From NCBI GenBank assembly GCA_029210815.1, contig JARGGB010000016.1, positions 1 through 49,462 of the forward strand: a DNA stretch of 49,462 bases. Direction: 5' to 3'. Under the pieces are notes generated by a model, which worked only from the letters and a program-made list of their open reading frames with translations, was not told the origin of the DNA and did not search any database. The DNA comes from Candidatus Brevefilum sp. (GTDB lineage Bacteria > Chloroflexota > Anaerolineae > Anaerolineales > Anaerolineaceae). The position numbers and the translations under genes were made by a program. This document shows positions 7,278 to 16,352 of this stretch, one piece after another; positions within the stretch are counted from its first letter, which is position 1; every line of letters starts with the position of its first letter.

Positions 7278-8309
7278 ATGCAACTGACTGACCGACAAAA
7301 ACTGATCTTAACCCTGATCATCCACGAACACATCCGCACGGCGCAGCCGGTCGGCTCAAAATCCCTTGTGGAAAAGTACAATCTTGCGATGAGTTCAGCA
7401 ACGGTTCGCAACGAGATGTCCGCGCTGACCGATTATGAACTGCTGCGGCAGCCTCACACATCCGCGGGTCGTGTCCCAACGGAAGAAGGATACCGCTTCT
7501 TTGTTGGTAACCTGGTTCAGAAAAGTGGCCTCCCCACCAACACACGACGCACGATCACACACCAGTTTTATCAGTCGCGCCAGGATATTGAGCAATGGCT
7601 CAGGTTGGCAGCCTCTGTGCTTGCGAACCAATCCCAGGCAGCTTCACTGGTAACAGCCCCTCATGCAGAAAAAGCGATTTTCAAGCATCTGGAACTGATT
7701 GCTACCAGGGGGCGCCAGGTGTTGATGGTGCTGGTTCTGATGGGCGGTGAAATTCGACAGCAATTCATTTCCTTAAGCGAACCTGTTTCACAGGATAGGC
7801 TTTCTGTAATTGCAGCGCAAATCTCGAACATGTGCACCCGTTGTGACGTCGAAAAAATTTCTCGGATGCGCTTCCAAATGGATTCCCTGGGTAAGGATAT
7901 CCTGGACATTCTTATTGCTGAAATGACATTAATTGAAGAGTCCACGACCGGTGAAATTTACCTGGACGGTATGACTAATGTCCTCTCAGAGCCGGAATTT
8001 GCTGAGTCAGATGAAGCACGGCAGGCATTGCACATTTTAGAAGAACGTTCTTTGTTGGAAAATTTGCTGGCAAGCACAGTAATGAATACAGACGTGGGCG
8101 GCATCCAGGTTTTGATCGGCGGCGAAGGCACCTGGCAGGAATTGCGCCAGTGCTCAATCGTCCTTGCCCGGTATGGCGACCCGAACACACTGACCGGGTC
8201 CATCGGCGTCCTTGGACCTATCCGGATGCCGTACGACCGAACAATCTCTACCGTGCGTTTTGTCGCAAATGTCCTCAGTGATTTGGTAACCGAAACACTG
8301 GCAGTTTAA
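7278..8309 (+). CDS. hrcA: Heat-inducible transcription repressor HrcA
   Basis: A 343-residue dimeric repressor that binds CIRCE and controls the dnaK operon; its activity depends on the GroE chaperonin in known cases. The N-terminal winged-helix domain (about residues 1-75) has the family pattern HIRTAQPVGSKSLVEKY and SSATVRNEMSALTDYELLRQPHTSAGR shortened across residues 16-62. A GAF-like middle domain and a C-terminal segment ending in a conserved GPxRMPYDR-type stretch (residues about 313-321) complete it. The start at 7278 has GAGG 6 nt upstream. It is the first gene of hrcA-grpE-dnaK and lies 17 bp after the CIRCE operator. Confidence 0.97.
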   Translation: MQLTDRQKLILTLIIHEHIRTAQPVGSKSLVEKYNLAMSSATVRNEMSALTDYELLRQPHTSAGRVPTEEGYRFFVGNLVQKSGLPTNTRRTITHQFYQSRQDIEQWLRLAASVLANQSQAASLVTAPHAEKAIFKHLELIATRGRQVLMVLVLMGGEIRQQFISLSEPVSQDRLSVIAAQISNMCTRCDVEKISRMRFQMDSLGKDILDILIAEMTLIEESTTGEIYLDGMTNVLSEPEFAESDEARQALHILEERSLLENLLASTVMNTDVGGIQVLIGGEGTWQELRQCSIVLARYGDPNTLTGSIGVLGPIRMPYDRTISTVRFVANVLSDLVTETLAV

Positions 8310-8354
8310 TACGGAATTATTCAAAACAACGTCATCATTGATATGGAGAAATTT

Positions 8355-8951
8355 ATGGATAAAGATAAACAAAGAAAATCAAAAAATAAAGAGGAAGAAA
8401 AAATGGATCAGCAAGACAGCAGCCCTTCTAAAGAAGAAAGCAGTGCGGACGAAAAACAAACCATGGTCGCGCTGACTTTTGATGAATATGATGCCCTGGA
8501 AAAGGAAATCGAGAATCTCCAGGAGCAAATTGAAGAGCATAAAGACGGCTGGCTCCGAACACGTGCAGACTTTGATAATTACAAAAAACGAGTTCAGCGA
8601 GACGCTGCCCGATCTTACCAGGATTCCATGACAAGCATTGTTAAGGTATTCCTGGGCGCTGTTGACGACCTTGAACGCGCGCTTAAAAACAAACCAAAGG
8701 GAAAAGATGTAGACAGTTGGGTTAACGGCATTGAATTAATTCACCAAAAACTGATCACCCAGATGAAAAATTTAGGTGTTGAACCCCTGGAGGTCAACCC
8801 CGGTGATGAATTCGACCCAAACATCCACGAAGCTATTACGCAAGAAGAACACGAAGAATTCAAAGAAGGCCAGATCATCGATGTTGTCCAACAAGGCTAT
8901 CGTATCTCTGACCGCATTATTCGCCCCGCTATGGTGCGGGTCGCACGATAA
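8355..8951 (+). CDS. grpE: Nucleotide exchange factor GrpE
   Basis: A 198-residue co-chaperone that releases ADP from DnaK. The N-terminal third is charged and disordered (Lys/Glu/Ser-rich), followed by a long helix (about residues 45-90, EKEIENLQEQIEEHKDGWLR then RADFDNYKKR), and a C-terminal beta domain with the conserved NPGDEFDPNIHEA stretch. Of three in-frame ATGs, 8355 has a GGAG exactly 6 nt upstream; the ATG at 8343 overlaps that ribosome site, and 8403 would shorten the acidic tail. It lies between hrcA (45-nt gap) and dnaK (18-nt gap). Confidence 0.96.
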   Translation: MDKDKQRKSKNKEEEKMDQQDSSPSKEESSADEKQTMVALTFDEYDALEKEIENLQEQIEEHKDGWLRTRADFDNYKKRVQRDAARSYQDSMTSIVKVFLGAVDDLERALKNKPKGKDVDSWVNGIELIHQKLITQMKNLGVEPLEVNPGDEFDPNIHEAITQEEHEEFKEGQIIDVVQQGYRISDRIIRPAMVRVAR

Positions 8952-8969
8952 TTTATAGGAGGCATAAAA

Positions 8970-10871
8970 ATGGGAAAAATCATAGGTATCGATCTCGGAA
9001 CAACCAACTCTGTCGCTGCAGTGATGGTCGCTGGCGAACCCGTTGTCATTCCATCCGCAGAAGGTGAACGTCTTGTCCCTTCTGTGGTTGCAGTCAATAA
9101 GAATGGGGAGCGCCTTGTAGGGCGTGTCGCTCGTAACCAGGCAATCACCAATCCTGAAAACACCATTTTCTCAATCAAACGCTTTATGGGGCGTAAATAT
9201 GACGACCCGGAAGTCCAGCGTGCGATAAAACTCGTACCCTACCAGGTAGCAAAAGCCCCCAATGGTGACCTGCGGGTCAAATTGGCTGGCAAAGAATATT
9301 CGCCGCCAGAAATTTCTGCGATGATCCTTTCAAAAATAAAACGGGATGCAGAAGCTTACCTGGGTGAACCGGTGACGCAGGCAGTCATTACTGTACCTGC
9401 ATACTTCAATGATGCCCAGCGCAATGCGACCAAGGATGCTGGTAAAATTGCGGGTTTGGAAGTGCTGCGAATCATCAATGAGCCAACCGCATCTTCACTG
9501 GCTTATGGACTGGATAAAAAGAAAAACGAAGTGATTGCGGTCTATGACCTGGGCGGCGGTACTTTCGATATCTCCATCCTGGATGTTGGCGAAGGTGTCT
9601 TCCAGGTGCGATCCACCAGCGGTGATACTTTCCTTGGTGGGGATGACTTTGATCAACGCATCATCGACTATATCGCAGATGAATTCAAGCGAGAAAATGG
9701 CATTGACCTGCGCAACGATCGCCAATCCCTGCAGCGCTTGAAAGAAGCAGCTGAGAAAGCCAAAATTGAATTATCCTCAACCATGCAGGCCGAGATCAAT
9801 CTGCCCTATATTACAGCAGATTCATCAGGTCCGAAGCACCTGGTGATGACCTTAACCCGTGCCAAACTCGAGCAGCTCACCGAGGATTTGGTTGAACGCA
9901 GCCTGACCCCTGTAAAACAGGCAATCAATGACGCCAACCTTTCAAAGAGTGAAATTGACGAGATCGTCCTCGTGGGTGGGATGACCCGTGTGCCGAAGAT
10001 CCAATCTGAAGTTGAAAAATTATTCAACAAAGAACCCCACAAAGGTGTCAACCCGGATGAGGTCGTCGCTGTTGGCGCCGCCATTCAAGCCGGCGTTTTG
10101 GGCGGCGAAGTTAAAGATATCCTCTTATTGGATGTCACCCCCCTGACCCTTTCAGTTGAAACCCTGGGCGGTGTCGCAACCCCCCTGATCAAGCGTAACA
10201 CCACCATCCCAACACGAGAAAGCCAGGTATTCTCGACAGCCAGCGACAGCCAGACACAGGTTGAAATTCATGTCCTGCAGGGTGAACGTCCCATGGCTGC
10301 CAACAACAAATCCCTTGGAAAATTCGTTCTTGACGGCATTCCGCCTGCGCCGCGCGGCGTTCCTCAAATCGAAGTGACCTTCGATATCAATGCCAATGGC
10401 ATTTTGGAAGTTACAGCACAGGATAAAGCCACCGGTCGCAGTCAGAATATTACCATCACCGCTTCCTCAGGTCTCAGTGAGGATGAGGTCGAAAAGATGC
10501 GTCAGGAAGCAGAACTGCATGCAGAAGAAGATCGTAAACGCCGTGATTTGATTGAAGCAAAAAATCGAGCGGATAACATGGTTTATTCATCTGAAAAGAC
10601 CCTCAAAGACCTTGGCGACAAAGTGCCCGGTGACCTTAAGCAAAAGGTTGAAGACGCAGCAGCAAAGGTCCGTGAGGTCAAAGAAGGTGAAGACATCAAC
10701 GCGATCAACTCGGCAACAGATGCCTTAACCGAAGTTCTCCAGCAGCTTGGCAGCGCAGCTTACCAGGCACAGGGCGAAACACCAGGGCAAGAAGCCTCTG
10801 GCGGCAAGTCCCCTGACGAAGGACCCGCAAGCGATGAAGATGTTGTTGACGGAGAATTCAAACAAGTTTAA
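8970..10871 (+). CDS. dnaK: Molecular chaperone DnaK (Hsp70)
   Basis: A 633-residue Hsp70 of normal length. The ATPase domain starts with [10 protein letters not shown] (residues 4-13) and contains the phosphate-2 motif [10 protein letters not shown] (about 191-200). The interdomain linker [12 protein letters not shown] (about 385-396) precedes the substrate-binding domain, a helical lid, and an acidic tail ending [11 protein letters not shown] strong AGGAGG site lies upstream of the ATG. It acts with GrpE, encoded just before, and DnaJ, encoded just after from a separate promoter. CIRCE/HrcA control is inferred from the operon structure. Confidence 0.98.
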   Translation: MGKIIGIDLGTTNSVAAVMVAGEPVVIPSAEGERLVPSVVAVNKNGERLVGRVARNQAITNPENTIFSIKRFMGRKYDDPEVQRAIKLVPYQVAKAPNGDLRVKLAGKEYSPPEISAMILSKIKRDAEAYLGEPVTQAVITVPAYFNDAQRNATKDAGKIAGLEVLRIINEPTASSLAYGLDKKKNEVIAVYDLGGGTFDISILDVGEGVFQVRSTSGDTFLGGDDFDQRIIDYIADEFKRENGIDLRNDRQSLQRLKEAAEKAKIELSSTMQAEINLPYITADSSGPKHLVMTLTRAKLEQLTEDLVERSLTPVKQAINDANLSKSEIDEIVLVGGMTRVPKIQSEVEKLFNKEPHKGVNPDEVVAVGAAIQAGVLGGEVKDILLLDVTPLTLSVETLGGVATPLIKRNTTIPTRESQVFSTASDSQTQVEIHVLQGERPMAANNKSLGKFVLDGIPPAPRGVPQIEVTFDINANGILEVTAQDKATGRSQNITITASSGLSEDEVEKMRQEAELHAEEDRKRRDLIEAKNRADNMVYSSEKTLKDLGDKVPGDLKQKVEDAAAKVREVKEGEDINAINSATDALTEVLQQLGSAAYQAQGETPGQEASGGKSPDEGPASDEDVVDGEFKQV

Positions 10872-10896
10872 TTAAACTTGATGGCAAATATAAAGA

Positions 10897-10926
10897 CAGG
10901 TGTCCGGGCATAATTCCGGACACCTG
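10897..10926 (+). terminator. Strong hairpin after dnaK, probable terminator or processing site
   Basis: CAGGTGTCCGG and CCGGACACCTG form a perfect 11-bp stem with an 8-nt loop, 25 nt past the dnaK stop. The T-tract is weak (GTTATAGGTTTT), so termination may be partial; the stem could instead stabilise the 3' end of the hrcA-grpE-dnaK mRNA. Confidence 0.6.
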
Positions 10927-10953
10927 GTTATAGGTTTTAGCCAAAGGCGAAAT

Positions 10954-10982
10954 TTGACAGTTTTCCTAATTCTGAGTAAACT
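10954..10982 (+). promoter_or_regulatory. dnaJ-prmA promoter without CIRCE
   Basis: A perfect TTGACA (10954-10959), a 17-bp spacer and TAACT-like TAAACT (10977-10982, 4/6) lie 56 bp before the dnaJ start. No CIRCE sequence occurs between it and dnaJ, so this transcript is probably not under direct HrcA control. Confidence 0.6.
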
Positions 10983-11037
10983 TATCCGGATTTGGAAACA
11001 AGGTAGAAATATCCCGCAAAGAAGATAAGCATTAATT

Positions 11038-12159
11038 ATGGCAAAACGTGACTATTATGAAGTACTGGGTGTCTCTCGAGGTGCAAGTGAAGACGAATTG
11101 AAATCCGCCTTCAGAAGCCTGGCACGCCAGTACCATCCCGATGTGAGCGATCACCCGGACGCTGAAGAAAAATTCAAAGAGATCAATGAAGCCTACGCTG
11201 TACTTTCAGACAGCGACAAACGCGCGGCATATGATCGATACGGCCATGCCGGGGTAAATACCCAGGGTATGCCCGACTTCAACAATATCGATCTTTCTGA
11301 TATTTTAGAAGGCATCTTTGGTTTTGGCGGCTTTGGCGGTATGGGTGGGCGTCGGTCACGCAATGCCCCCCGCCGGGGAGCAGACCTTTCAAGCAAAGTC
11401 AGGTTGACATTTGAAGAAGCTTCCTTTGGCGTGGAAAAAGAGGTTAAAATCACACGGGATGAAGAATGCCACACCTGCAATGGTTCAGGGGCAAAACCAG
11501 GCACTTCACCCCATACCTGCCCAAATTGTAATGGACAGGGTGAAGTTAGGCAGGTGCACCAGACCCTGCTGGGTTCAATGGTGCAGGTGGTGACCTGTCC
11601 CCGATGTAATGGACGGGGTGAGGTTATCGACACACCCTGCCCTACCTGCAGCGGCAGAGGGTTGGAGCGAAAAACAATCGCCAAGATGGTCACCATTCCA
11701 GCCGGTGTTTCCAATGGTGTTCAAATTCGCCTCGCTGGTGAAGGACAACCCGGGAGCAATGGCGGACCAAACGGCAATTTCTACATTGAAATCGAAGTAG
11801 AAAGCCATCCCTTCTTCCGCAGACAGGGGGACGATATCCTCCTTGATTTAGACATCAACATTGCCCAGTCAGTCCTTGGCGATGAGATCCGTGTCCCTAC
11901 CCTGAGTGGCGATGTCGATCTGCGAATCCCGCCAGGAACGCAGCCTGGGAAGACTTTCCGATTACGAGACCAGGGCATACCCCACTTACGCGGCGGCGGC
12001 AAAGGTGACCAACTGGTCACGGTCTCCGTCCAGGTGCCCAACCGCTTAACCGCTGAACAACGTGAATTATTTGAAAAACTCGCGAAAACAATGGATCCTG
12101 ATATAAAAATTCAGGAGCAAAGTTTCTTTGACAAATTAAAAGAGGTCTTTGGTGGCTGA
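11038..12159 (+). CDS. dnaJ: Chaperone DnaJ (Hsp40, type I)
   Basis: A 373-residue type I J-protein that delivers substrates to DnaK and stimulates its ATPase. The J domain (residues 1-70) contains the invariant HPD (YHPDVS, about residues 32-37). A Gly/Phe-rich linker follows (about 75-105, [10 protein letters not shown]). Next comes the zinc domain with four CxxCxGxG-type repeats ([32 protein letters not shown]; residues about 143-210), then the C-terminal substrate domain. The last codons overlap the prmA start, indicating translational coupling. Confidence 0.97.
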   Translation: MAKRDYYEVLGVSRGASEDELKSAFRSLARQYHPDVSDHPDAEEKFKEINEAYAVLSDSDKRAAYDRYGHAGVNTQGMPDFNNIDLSDILEGIFGFGGFGGMGGRRSRNAPRRGADLSSKVRLTFEEASFGVEKEVKITRDEECHTCNGSGAKPGTSPHTCPNCNGQGEVRQVHQTLLGSMVQVVTCPRCNGRGEVIDTPCPTCSGRGLERKTIAKMVTIPAGVSNGVQIRLAGEGQPGSNGGPNGNFYIEIEVESHPFFRRQGDDILLDLDINIAQSVLGDEIRVPTLSGDVDLRIPPGTQPGKTFRLRDQGIPHLRGGGKGDQLVTVSVQVPNRLTAEQRELFEKLAKTMDPDIKIQEQSFFDKLKEVFGG

Positions 12160-13087
12160 TTCAGATTATAAAACCCATTGGATGCAAATAAAAATTCAAA
12201 CAGATGGCGAGATAGCTGAAGCCCTGGCAGAAGTGCTGGGGCGTTTTATTTCTGACGGGGTCGTGGTGGAAAGCATCACAAAATTTAACCCACACACCCA
12301 GGAGAATGAGCCCACAGGAGAGGTCGCTGTTTCCGGCTATCTGAAAGTGGATGGCACCCTTGAAACAAAAAAACAAGCGATCGAACAGGCTTTGTGGCAT
12401 CTCAGCCAGATAAGCCCCATACCCCAACCGGATTACACCCTCGTCAAAGACCAGGATTGGATGTCTGCCTGGAAGGAAAACTACAACCCCATACCTCTGG
12501 GGGAAAGCCTGTTGGTATTACCTGCCTGGCAGGAGCCCAAAGCTGGAGAAAAGCGACACATCATCCGCATCAATCCAGCCATGGCTTTTGGCACCGGCAC
12601 CCACCCAACAACACAATTATGTTTGCGGTTGTTGGAGAAAAACATTCAACCTGGGATGCATGCAATCGATGTTGGATGCGGGTCGGGTATCCTTTCCATA
12701 GCCGCATTGAGATTGGGGACAAGTCATGTCATTGCAGTGGATACAGACGAACAATCTGTCAAATCAACCCATGAAAATGCGGAATTGAACCAGGTTTCTC
12801 CAAGCGATCTTGAGATTGGAAAAGGCTCCGTCAAGGACATTCTTTCGGGGCGGTTCAGCTTCCAGGAAGCACCCATGGTTATGGTCAACATTCTTGCACC
12901 AATTATCATTCGATTATTCGAGCAGGGTTTGGAAAAAATTGTGCAGGAGGATGGCATCCTCCTTATATCGGGTATCCTTGATCACCAGGAAAATGATGTG
13001 CTTGAAGCAGCCCAAGATGCAGGATTTTCTATCATAAAAAAATTATCCGACGCAGATTGGGTTAGTTTTGCGCTCCGTAAAGGGTAA
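12152..13087 (+). CDS. prmA: Ribosomal protein L11 methyltransferase
   Basis: A 311-residue SAM-dependent methyltransferase that trimethylates ribosomal protein L11. The N-terminal substrate-recognition domain is followed by a Rossmann methyltransferase domain with the SAM motif [14 protein letters not shown] (about residues 173-186) and the active-site MVNILAP stretch. FGTGTHPTT upstream of it (about 146-154) is a PrmA signature. I place the start at GTG 12152, 6 nt after AGAGG and overlapping the dnaJ stop by 8 nt; a TTG at 12149 and an ATG at 12182 are in frame. The dnaJ-prmA linkage is common in many bacteria. Confidence 0.92.
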   Translation: MADSDYKTHWMQIKIQTDGEIAEALAEVLGRFISDGVVVESITKFNPHTQENEPTGEVAVSGYLKVDGTLETKKQAIEQALWHLSQISPIPQPDYTLVKDQDWMSAWKENYNPIPLGESLLVLPAWQEPKAGEKRHIIRINPAMAFGTGTHPTTQLCLRLLEKNIQPGMHAIDVGCGSGILSIAALRLGTSHVIAVDTDEQSVKSTHENAELNQVSPSDLEIGKGSVKDILSGRFSFQEAPMVMVNILAPIIIRLFEQGLEKIVQEDGILLISGILDHQENDVLEAAQDAGFSIIKKLSDADWVSFALRKG

Positions 13088-13149
13088 GAAAATAGTCTCA
13101 ACTCGTCGGTTAAAAGGCTAATCTAAAAACTTTATTTAGAAAATAAATC

Positions 13150-13587
13150 ATGAAAAACAAAATTTCAGGACAACTAAAATTCCTCATTGCATATTATGGT
13201 CTGCTGCAAAGCCTGCACCTGCTGGTGTTGATTCGGGCAGGATTTCTGCTGCTCCAGGGCGAAACCGCCCCCTTCCCCATTCTCCCCCCGCCGGGTGGAT
13301 GGCAGGAACAGACCTTGCCCTTTATGTTCGGCCTGGCTGGCATGGATGTGATCGGGATTATCCTTGGTATCTATTACAGCTTTACGACCCTTTTCAAGCA
13401 GGAAAACAACGCGTTGTTGGGCATCCTTTCCTTAACCATATTTATTTCAGGTGCAGTTGTTTTTGCAGCCGGTACAGTCCCCAGCGGCGCTTGGACTGCA
13501 CATCCCATATCCTATTGGAGTATGGTCAGTCTTTTCGCACCGGTACCGTACCTTTATGTTAAACTTTTACAATCAAAGACAAAATAG
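13150..13587 (+). CDS. Small four-helix membrane protein of unknown function
   Basis: A 145-residue protein with about four predicted transmembrane segments (near residues 10-30, 58-75, 86-105 and 115-135) joined by short loops; a Pro-rich loop (FPILPPPGG, about 42-50) follows the first helix. I do not recognise the family. There is no clear Shine-Dalgarno before the ATG. It lies 62 bp after prmA and is followed by a gene-free stretch, so it may be a tail gene of that operon or a separate unit. Coding is supported by the clean hydrophobic pattern and the absence of a competing frame. Confidence 0.65.
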   Translation: MKNKISGQLKFLIAYYGLLQSLHLLVLIRAGFLLLQGETAPFPILPPPGGWQEQTLPFMFGLAGMDVIGIILGIYYSFTTLFKQENNALLGILSLTIFISGAVVFAAGTVPSGAWTAHPISYWSMVSLFAPVPYLYVKLLQSKTK

Positions 13588-13907
13588 ATTTATTCGGGAA
13601 CATTAAATGATCGAATATGTCATCATGTGGAATGAGAACTTTAGTCCGCTAATTTTTCAATTTCCAATTTAAATTTGGATTATCACTAATATTCTAGAAA
13701 AATAAAAACCGGGTCGAAACCCTCACGCCGACATGACCAATTGTTTTAGGTTGGTGAAAACGATTTAATTTTCAAAAATATTAATAACTTTCCCTCATTT
13801 TTTCATCCCGCTTTTAAGATGTCCCTTCTCCTGCCAAATTAATTCCGCCTTAGTGAATTTTTAATGTAAAATAAAGTTATCACCAGGAGTTGAAACGGAG
13901 GCGCATA
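13588..13907. other. Gene-free, AT-rich stretch before ppk2
   Basis: About 320 bp without a credible gene. It contains a minor GGGT-CGAA-ACCC tetraloop hairpin (13711-13722) and, near its end, TAAAAT (13867-13872), a possible -10 for ppk2 without a clear -35. No terminator with a T-tract was seen. Confidence 0.5.
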
Positions 13908-14822
13908 ATGGACATCAATGGGGATATGCAAGAAGAAAAAATGAATTCGGATGATCAAGCTCAAGAGGCAGTGATAGAAACCACTGATGAAGAACAAAAC
14001 ACATCAGTACCAGAAGAACAGCCTGAAGAAAATACCACAGCCAAGAAGAAACTGAAGAAGAAATTTTACGAACAGGAATTAAGCCGCCTTCAGGTTGAAC
14101 TTGTTAAGCTCCAGGAATGGGTCAAGCATAAGGGCTTGAAGGTGGTGGTTGTTTTCGAAGGACGGGATGCCGCAGGCAAAGGGGGGGTGATCAAACGCAT
14201 CACCCAGGTTCTTAACCCCCGCTATGCGAGAGTCGTCGCCCTGGGCGTGCCAACCGAACGAGAAAAAACACAGTGGTATTTTCAGCGCTATGTAACCCAT
14301 CTGCCAGCCGCCGGCGAAATCGTGCTCTTCGACCGGAGCTGGTACAACCGTGCAGGTGTCGAACGCGTGATGGGCTTCTGCACCGATGACGAATACTGGG
14401 AATTCATTCGGTCTTGCCCGGATTTCGAAAGGATGCTCGTACGATCCGGAATAATCCTCATCAAGTATTGGTTCTCAGTCAGTGATGCGGAACAGGAAAA
14501 ACGATTTACAGCTCGTCTGAAAGATCGGACCAAACGATGGAAATTGAGCCCAATGGATGTAGAAGCTCGCAGCCGCTGGGTTGAATATTCCAAAGCCAAG
14601 GATGTCATGATGCAGTATACCGATATCAGCCAGGCGCACTGGTACGTCGTCAACGCGGATGACAAGAAAAGAGCACGATTGAATTGCATCTCACACTTGT
14701 TGAGCAAAATACAATACAACGACCTCACCCCACAAAAAGTGGAACTGCCATCACGCCAGGAGAACCCGGGTTACGTTCGTCCACCCTATGAAAAACAAAA
14801 TTTTGTACCCGAAATCTATTGA
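13908..14822 (+). CDS. ppk2: Polyphosphate kinase 2 family protein
   Basis: A 304-residue PPK2, which transfers phosphate between inorganic polyphosphate and nucleotides. The core has the Walker A motif FEGRDAAGKGG (about residues 84-94) and the Walker B/lid segment FDRSWYNRAGVERVMGF (about 142-158). The single-domain length and C-terminal tail rich in Pro, ending NFVPEIY, resemble class I enzymes that act mainly on nucleoside diphosphates; the class is an inference. An acidic N-terminal extension of about 45 residues precedes the catalytic domain. The ATG at 13908 has GGAGG 6 nt upstream; an upstream in-frame TTG at 13890 would put that site inside the gene. Confidence 0.93.
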   Translation: MDINGDMQEEKMNSDDQAQEAVIETTDEEQNTSVPEEQPEENTTAKKKLKKKFYEQELSRLQVELVKLQEWVKHKGLKVVVVFEGRDAAGKGGVIKRITQVLNPRYARVVALGVPTEREKTQWYFQRYVTHLPAAGEIVLFDRSWYNRAGVERVMGFCTDDEYWEFIRSCPDFERMLVRSGIILIKYWFSVSDAEQEKRFTARLKDRTKRWKLSPMDVEARSRWVEYSKAKDVMMQYTDISQAHWYVVNADDKKRARLNCISHLLSKIQYNDLTPQKVELPSRQENPGYVRPPYEKQNFVPEIY

Positions 14823-14878
14823 TCGCCGATTGGATATCCAGACACATCAGCCTATTTTTCAGGTCTTGATTTAACTGC

Positions 14879-16132
14879 ATGCACATCAATCAAGCACTGG
14901 CAGCGCGCATCAAAGCAGAATCAAGGGATGCTTTTTCCTTCATGCGTCAAATCCGACGCGATCTTCACGCGCACCCGGAATTGTCGGGGAACGAATCCTG
15001 GACAGCTGCTTACCTCGCAAATGCATTGGATAAATTAGGGCTTGAGGTGCATCGAGATATCGGTGGGCATGGTTTGTTTGCCGATCTGATCACCGACCCC
15101 AGTAAACCCATGGCAGCCTTGAGAGTGGACATGGACGCCCTCCCGATCGCTGAAGCCAACAAAGTCCCATATTGCTCAAAATTTCCCGGCATCATGCATG
15201 CCTGCGGTCATGATGCCCACAGTGCCATCGGCGTGGGTACAGCAGCAATAATGACTAAACTTTCCGATGTAATCTCCGGCAATCTTCGCTTTATCTTCCA
15301 GCCCGAAGAGGAAGAAATCACCGGTGCCTTGCGCATGATCCATGCAGGTGTGTTAACCAGGCCGGTGCCAAAAGCTATTCTTGGCTTACATGTCGCACCG
15401 CTCCCTGCCGGTGACATCGCATGGACGGATGGCTTATTCCTCGCCGGGTTTGACCACTACCTTGCGAGCCTTTCGCCGAAAGAAAACGCGTCACTTTCAT
15501 ACCCTGACCTGGATGCTGTTGCAAAACGCTGCTGCAGGACAATCCTGCACTTTAATCATTGGCAGCTGCCGGAAACCTGGCAGGAAATGCAGAACTTTTG
15601 GGGGCTTCTTAAATCACCCCCAAAAACGCTTCAAGATTTTATCGTTTATGACGCTTCCCTGTCTGATGAACACCCGGAAGCCTGGCATGGTCAGTTTGGC
15701 ATTGGTGTGAAAGCTGCCACGCCTCACTTGCGGCGCGCTGCCCTGGGGCGAATTCGAGCAGCATTGAGTAGAATTTGCAGATTGGCACAAACAAATTATC
15801 GCATCGAACATGTGGGATCAATGATGGATATGCAGAATGATGCTCAACTGGTCCATTCCGTCTTTCCAGCGCTCAAAGCCTCTGTCGGAGAAAATCACAT
15901 AATCCACCTGAAAGCTGCTTTTCCCTTTAACTGCGAAGATTTCGCTTACTACACGAAAGAAATTCCCGGAGCAATGTTTTGGCTTGGCGCAGGAAACCCG
16001 GAAGAGAAGAAATATGCGCTCCTGCATACCCCCGATTTTGATATCGATGAAAGCAGCCTGATAACCGGTGCTGCCGCAATGACAAGCATGCTGTTAGAGG
16101 CTTTAGCTTTTCACGAAATGTCTTTACCGTAA
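14879..16132 (+). CDS. M20-family amidohydrolase with an atypical lid domain
   Basis: A 417-residue metallo-hydrolase of the M20D (amidohydrolase/aminoacylase) family. Metal-binding residues of the core are present: Cys109 and His111 (MHACGHDAH), Glu144-Glu145 (QPEEEE), His171 (GLHV) and His383 (LLHTPDFD). The part normally occupied by the dimerisation/lid domain (about 190-300) lacks the usual GGHG histidine and instead holds unrelated sequence including HFNHWQLPETW. The enzyme may still hydrolyse N-acyl amino acids, or it may have changed substrate or oligomer. It starts 56 bp after ppk2 with no strong ribosome site. Confidence 0.85.
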   Translation: MHINQALAARIKAESRDAFSFMRQIRRDLHAHPELSGNESWTAAYLANALDKLGLEVHRDIGGHGLFADLITDPSKPMAALRVDMDALPIAEANKVPYCSKFPGIMHACGHDAHSAIGVGTAAIMTKLSDVISGNLRFIFQPEEEEITGALRMIHAGVLTRPVPKAILGLHVAPLPAGDIAWTDGLFLAGFDHYLASLSPKENASLSYPDLDAVAKRCCRTILHFNHWQLPETWQEMQNFWGLLKSPPKTLQDFIVYDASLSDEHPEAWHGQFGIGVKAATPHLRRAALGRIRAALSRICRLAQTNYRIEHVGSMMDMQNDAQLVHSVFPALKASVGENHIIHLKAAFPFNCEDFAYYTKEIPGAMFWLGAGNPEEKKYALLHTPDFDIDESSLITGAAAMTSMLLEALAFHEMSLP

Positions 16133-16234
16133 AGTTTACTGCGTCCTCCCTTTAGTAGGTGATCTCAGGGGATTCAATTGCTTTTCTATTGTGCATACTT
16201 CAGCTGCAATAACCTGTCACAAATCTATCATTTG

Positions 16235-16264
16235 TTAACAATTTTGTGGTAATCTTCATAAAAT
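16235..16264 (+). promoter_or_regulatory. Candidate promoter of the protease pair
   Basis: TTAACA (16235-16240), an 18-bp spacer and TAAAAT (16259-16264), each a 5/6 match to consensus, lie about 90 bp before the S41 protease start. It would drive both the S41 protease and the zinc peptidase downstream. Confidence 0.5.
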
Positions 16265-16352
16265 ACTTGCAAAACAACACAAAATCTAAGGTAAGTCCTT
16301 CCTCTTCCGGATAGGATAAACCTTAAGCTAATTATCCTTATTAGGAGTGAAT

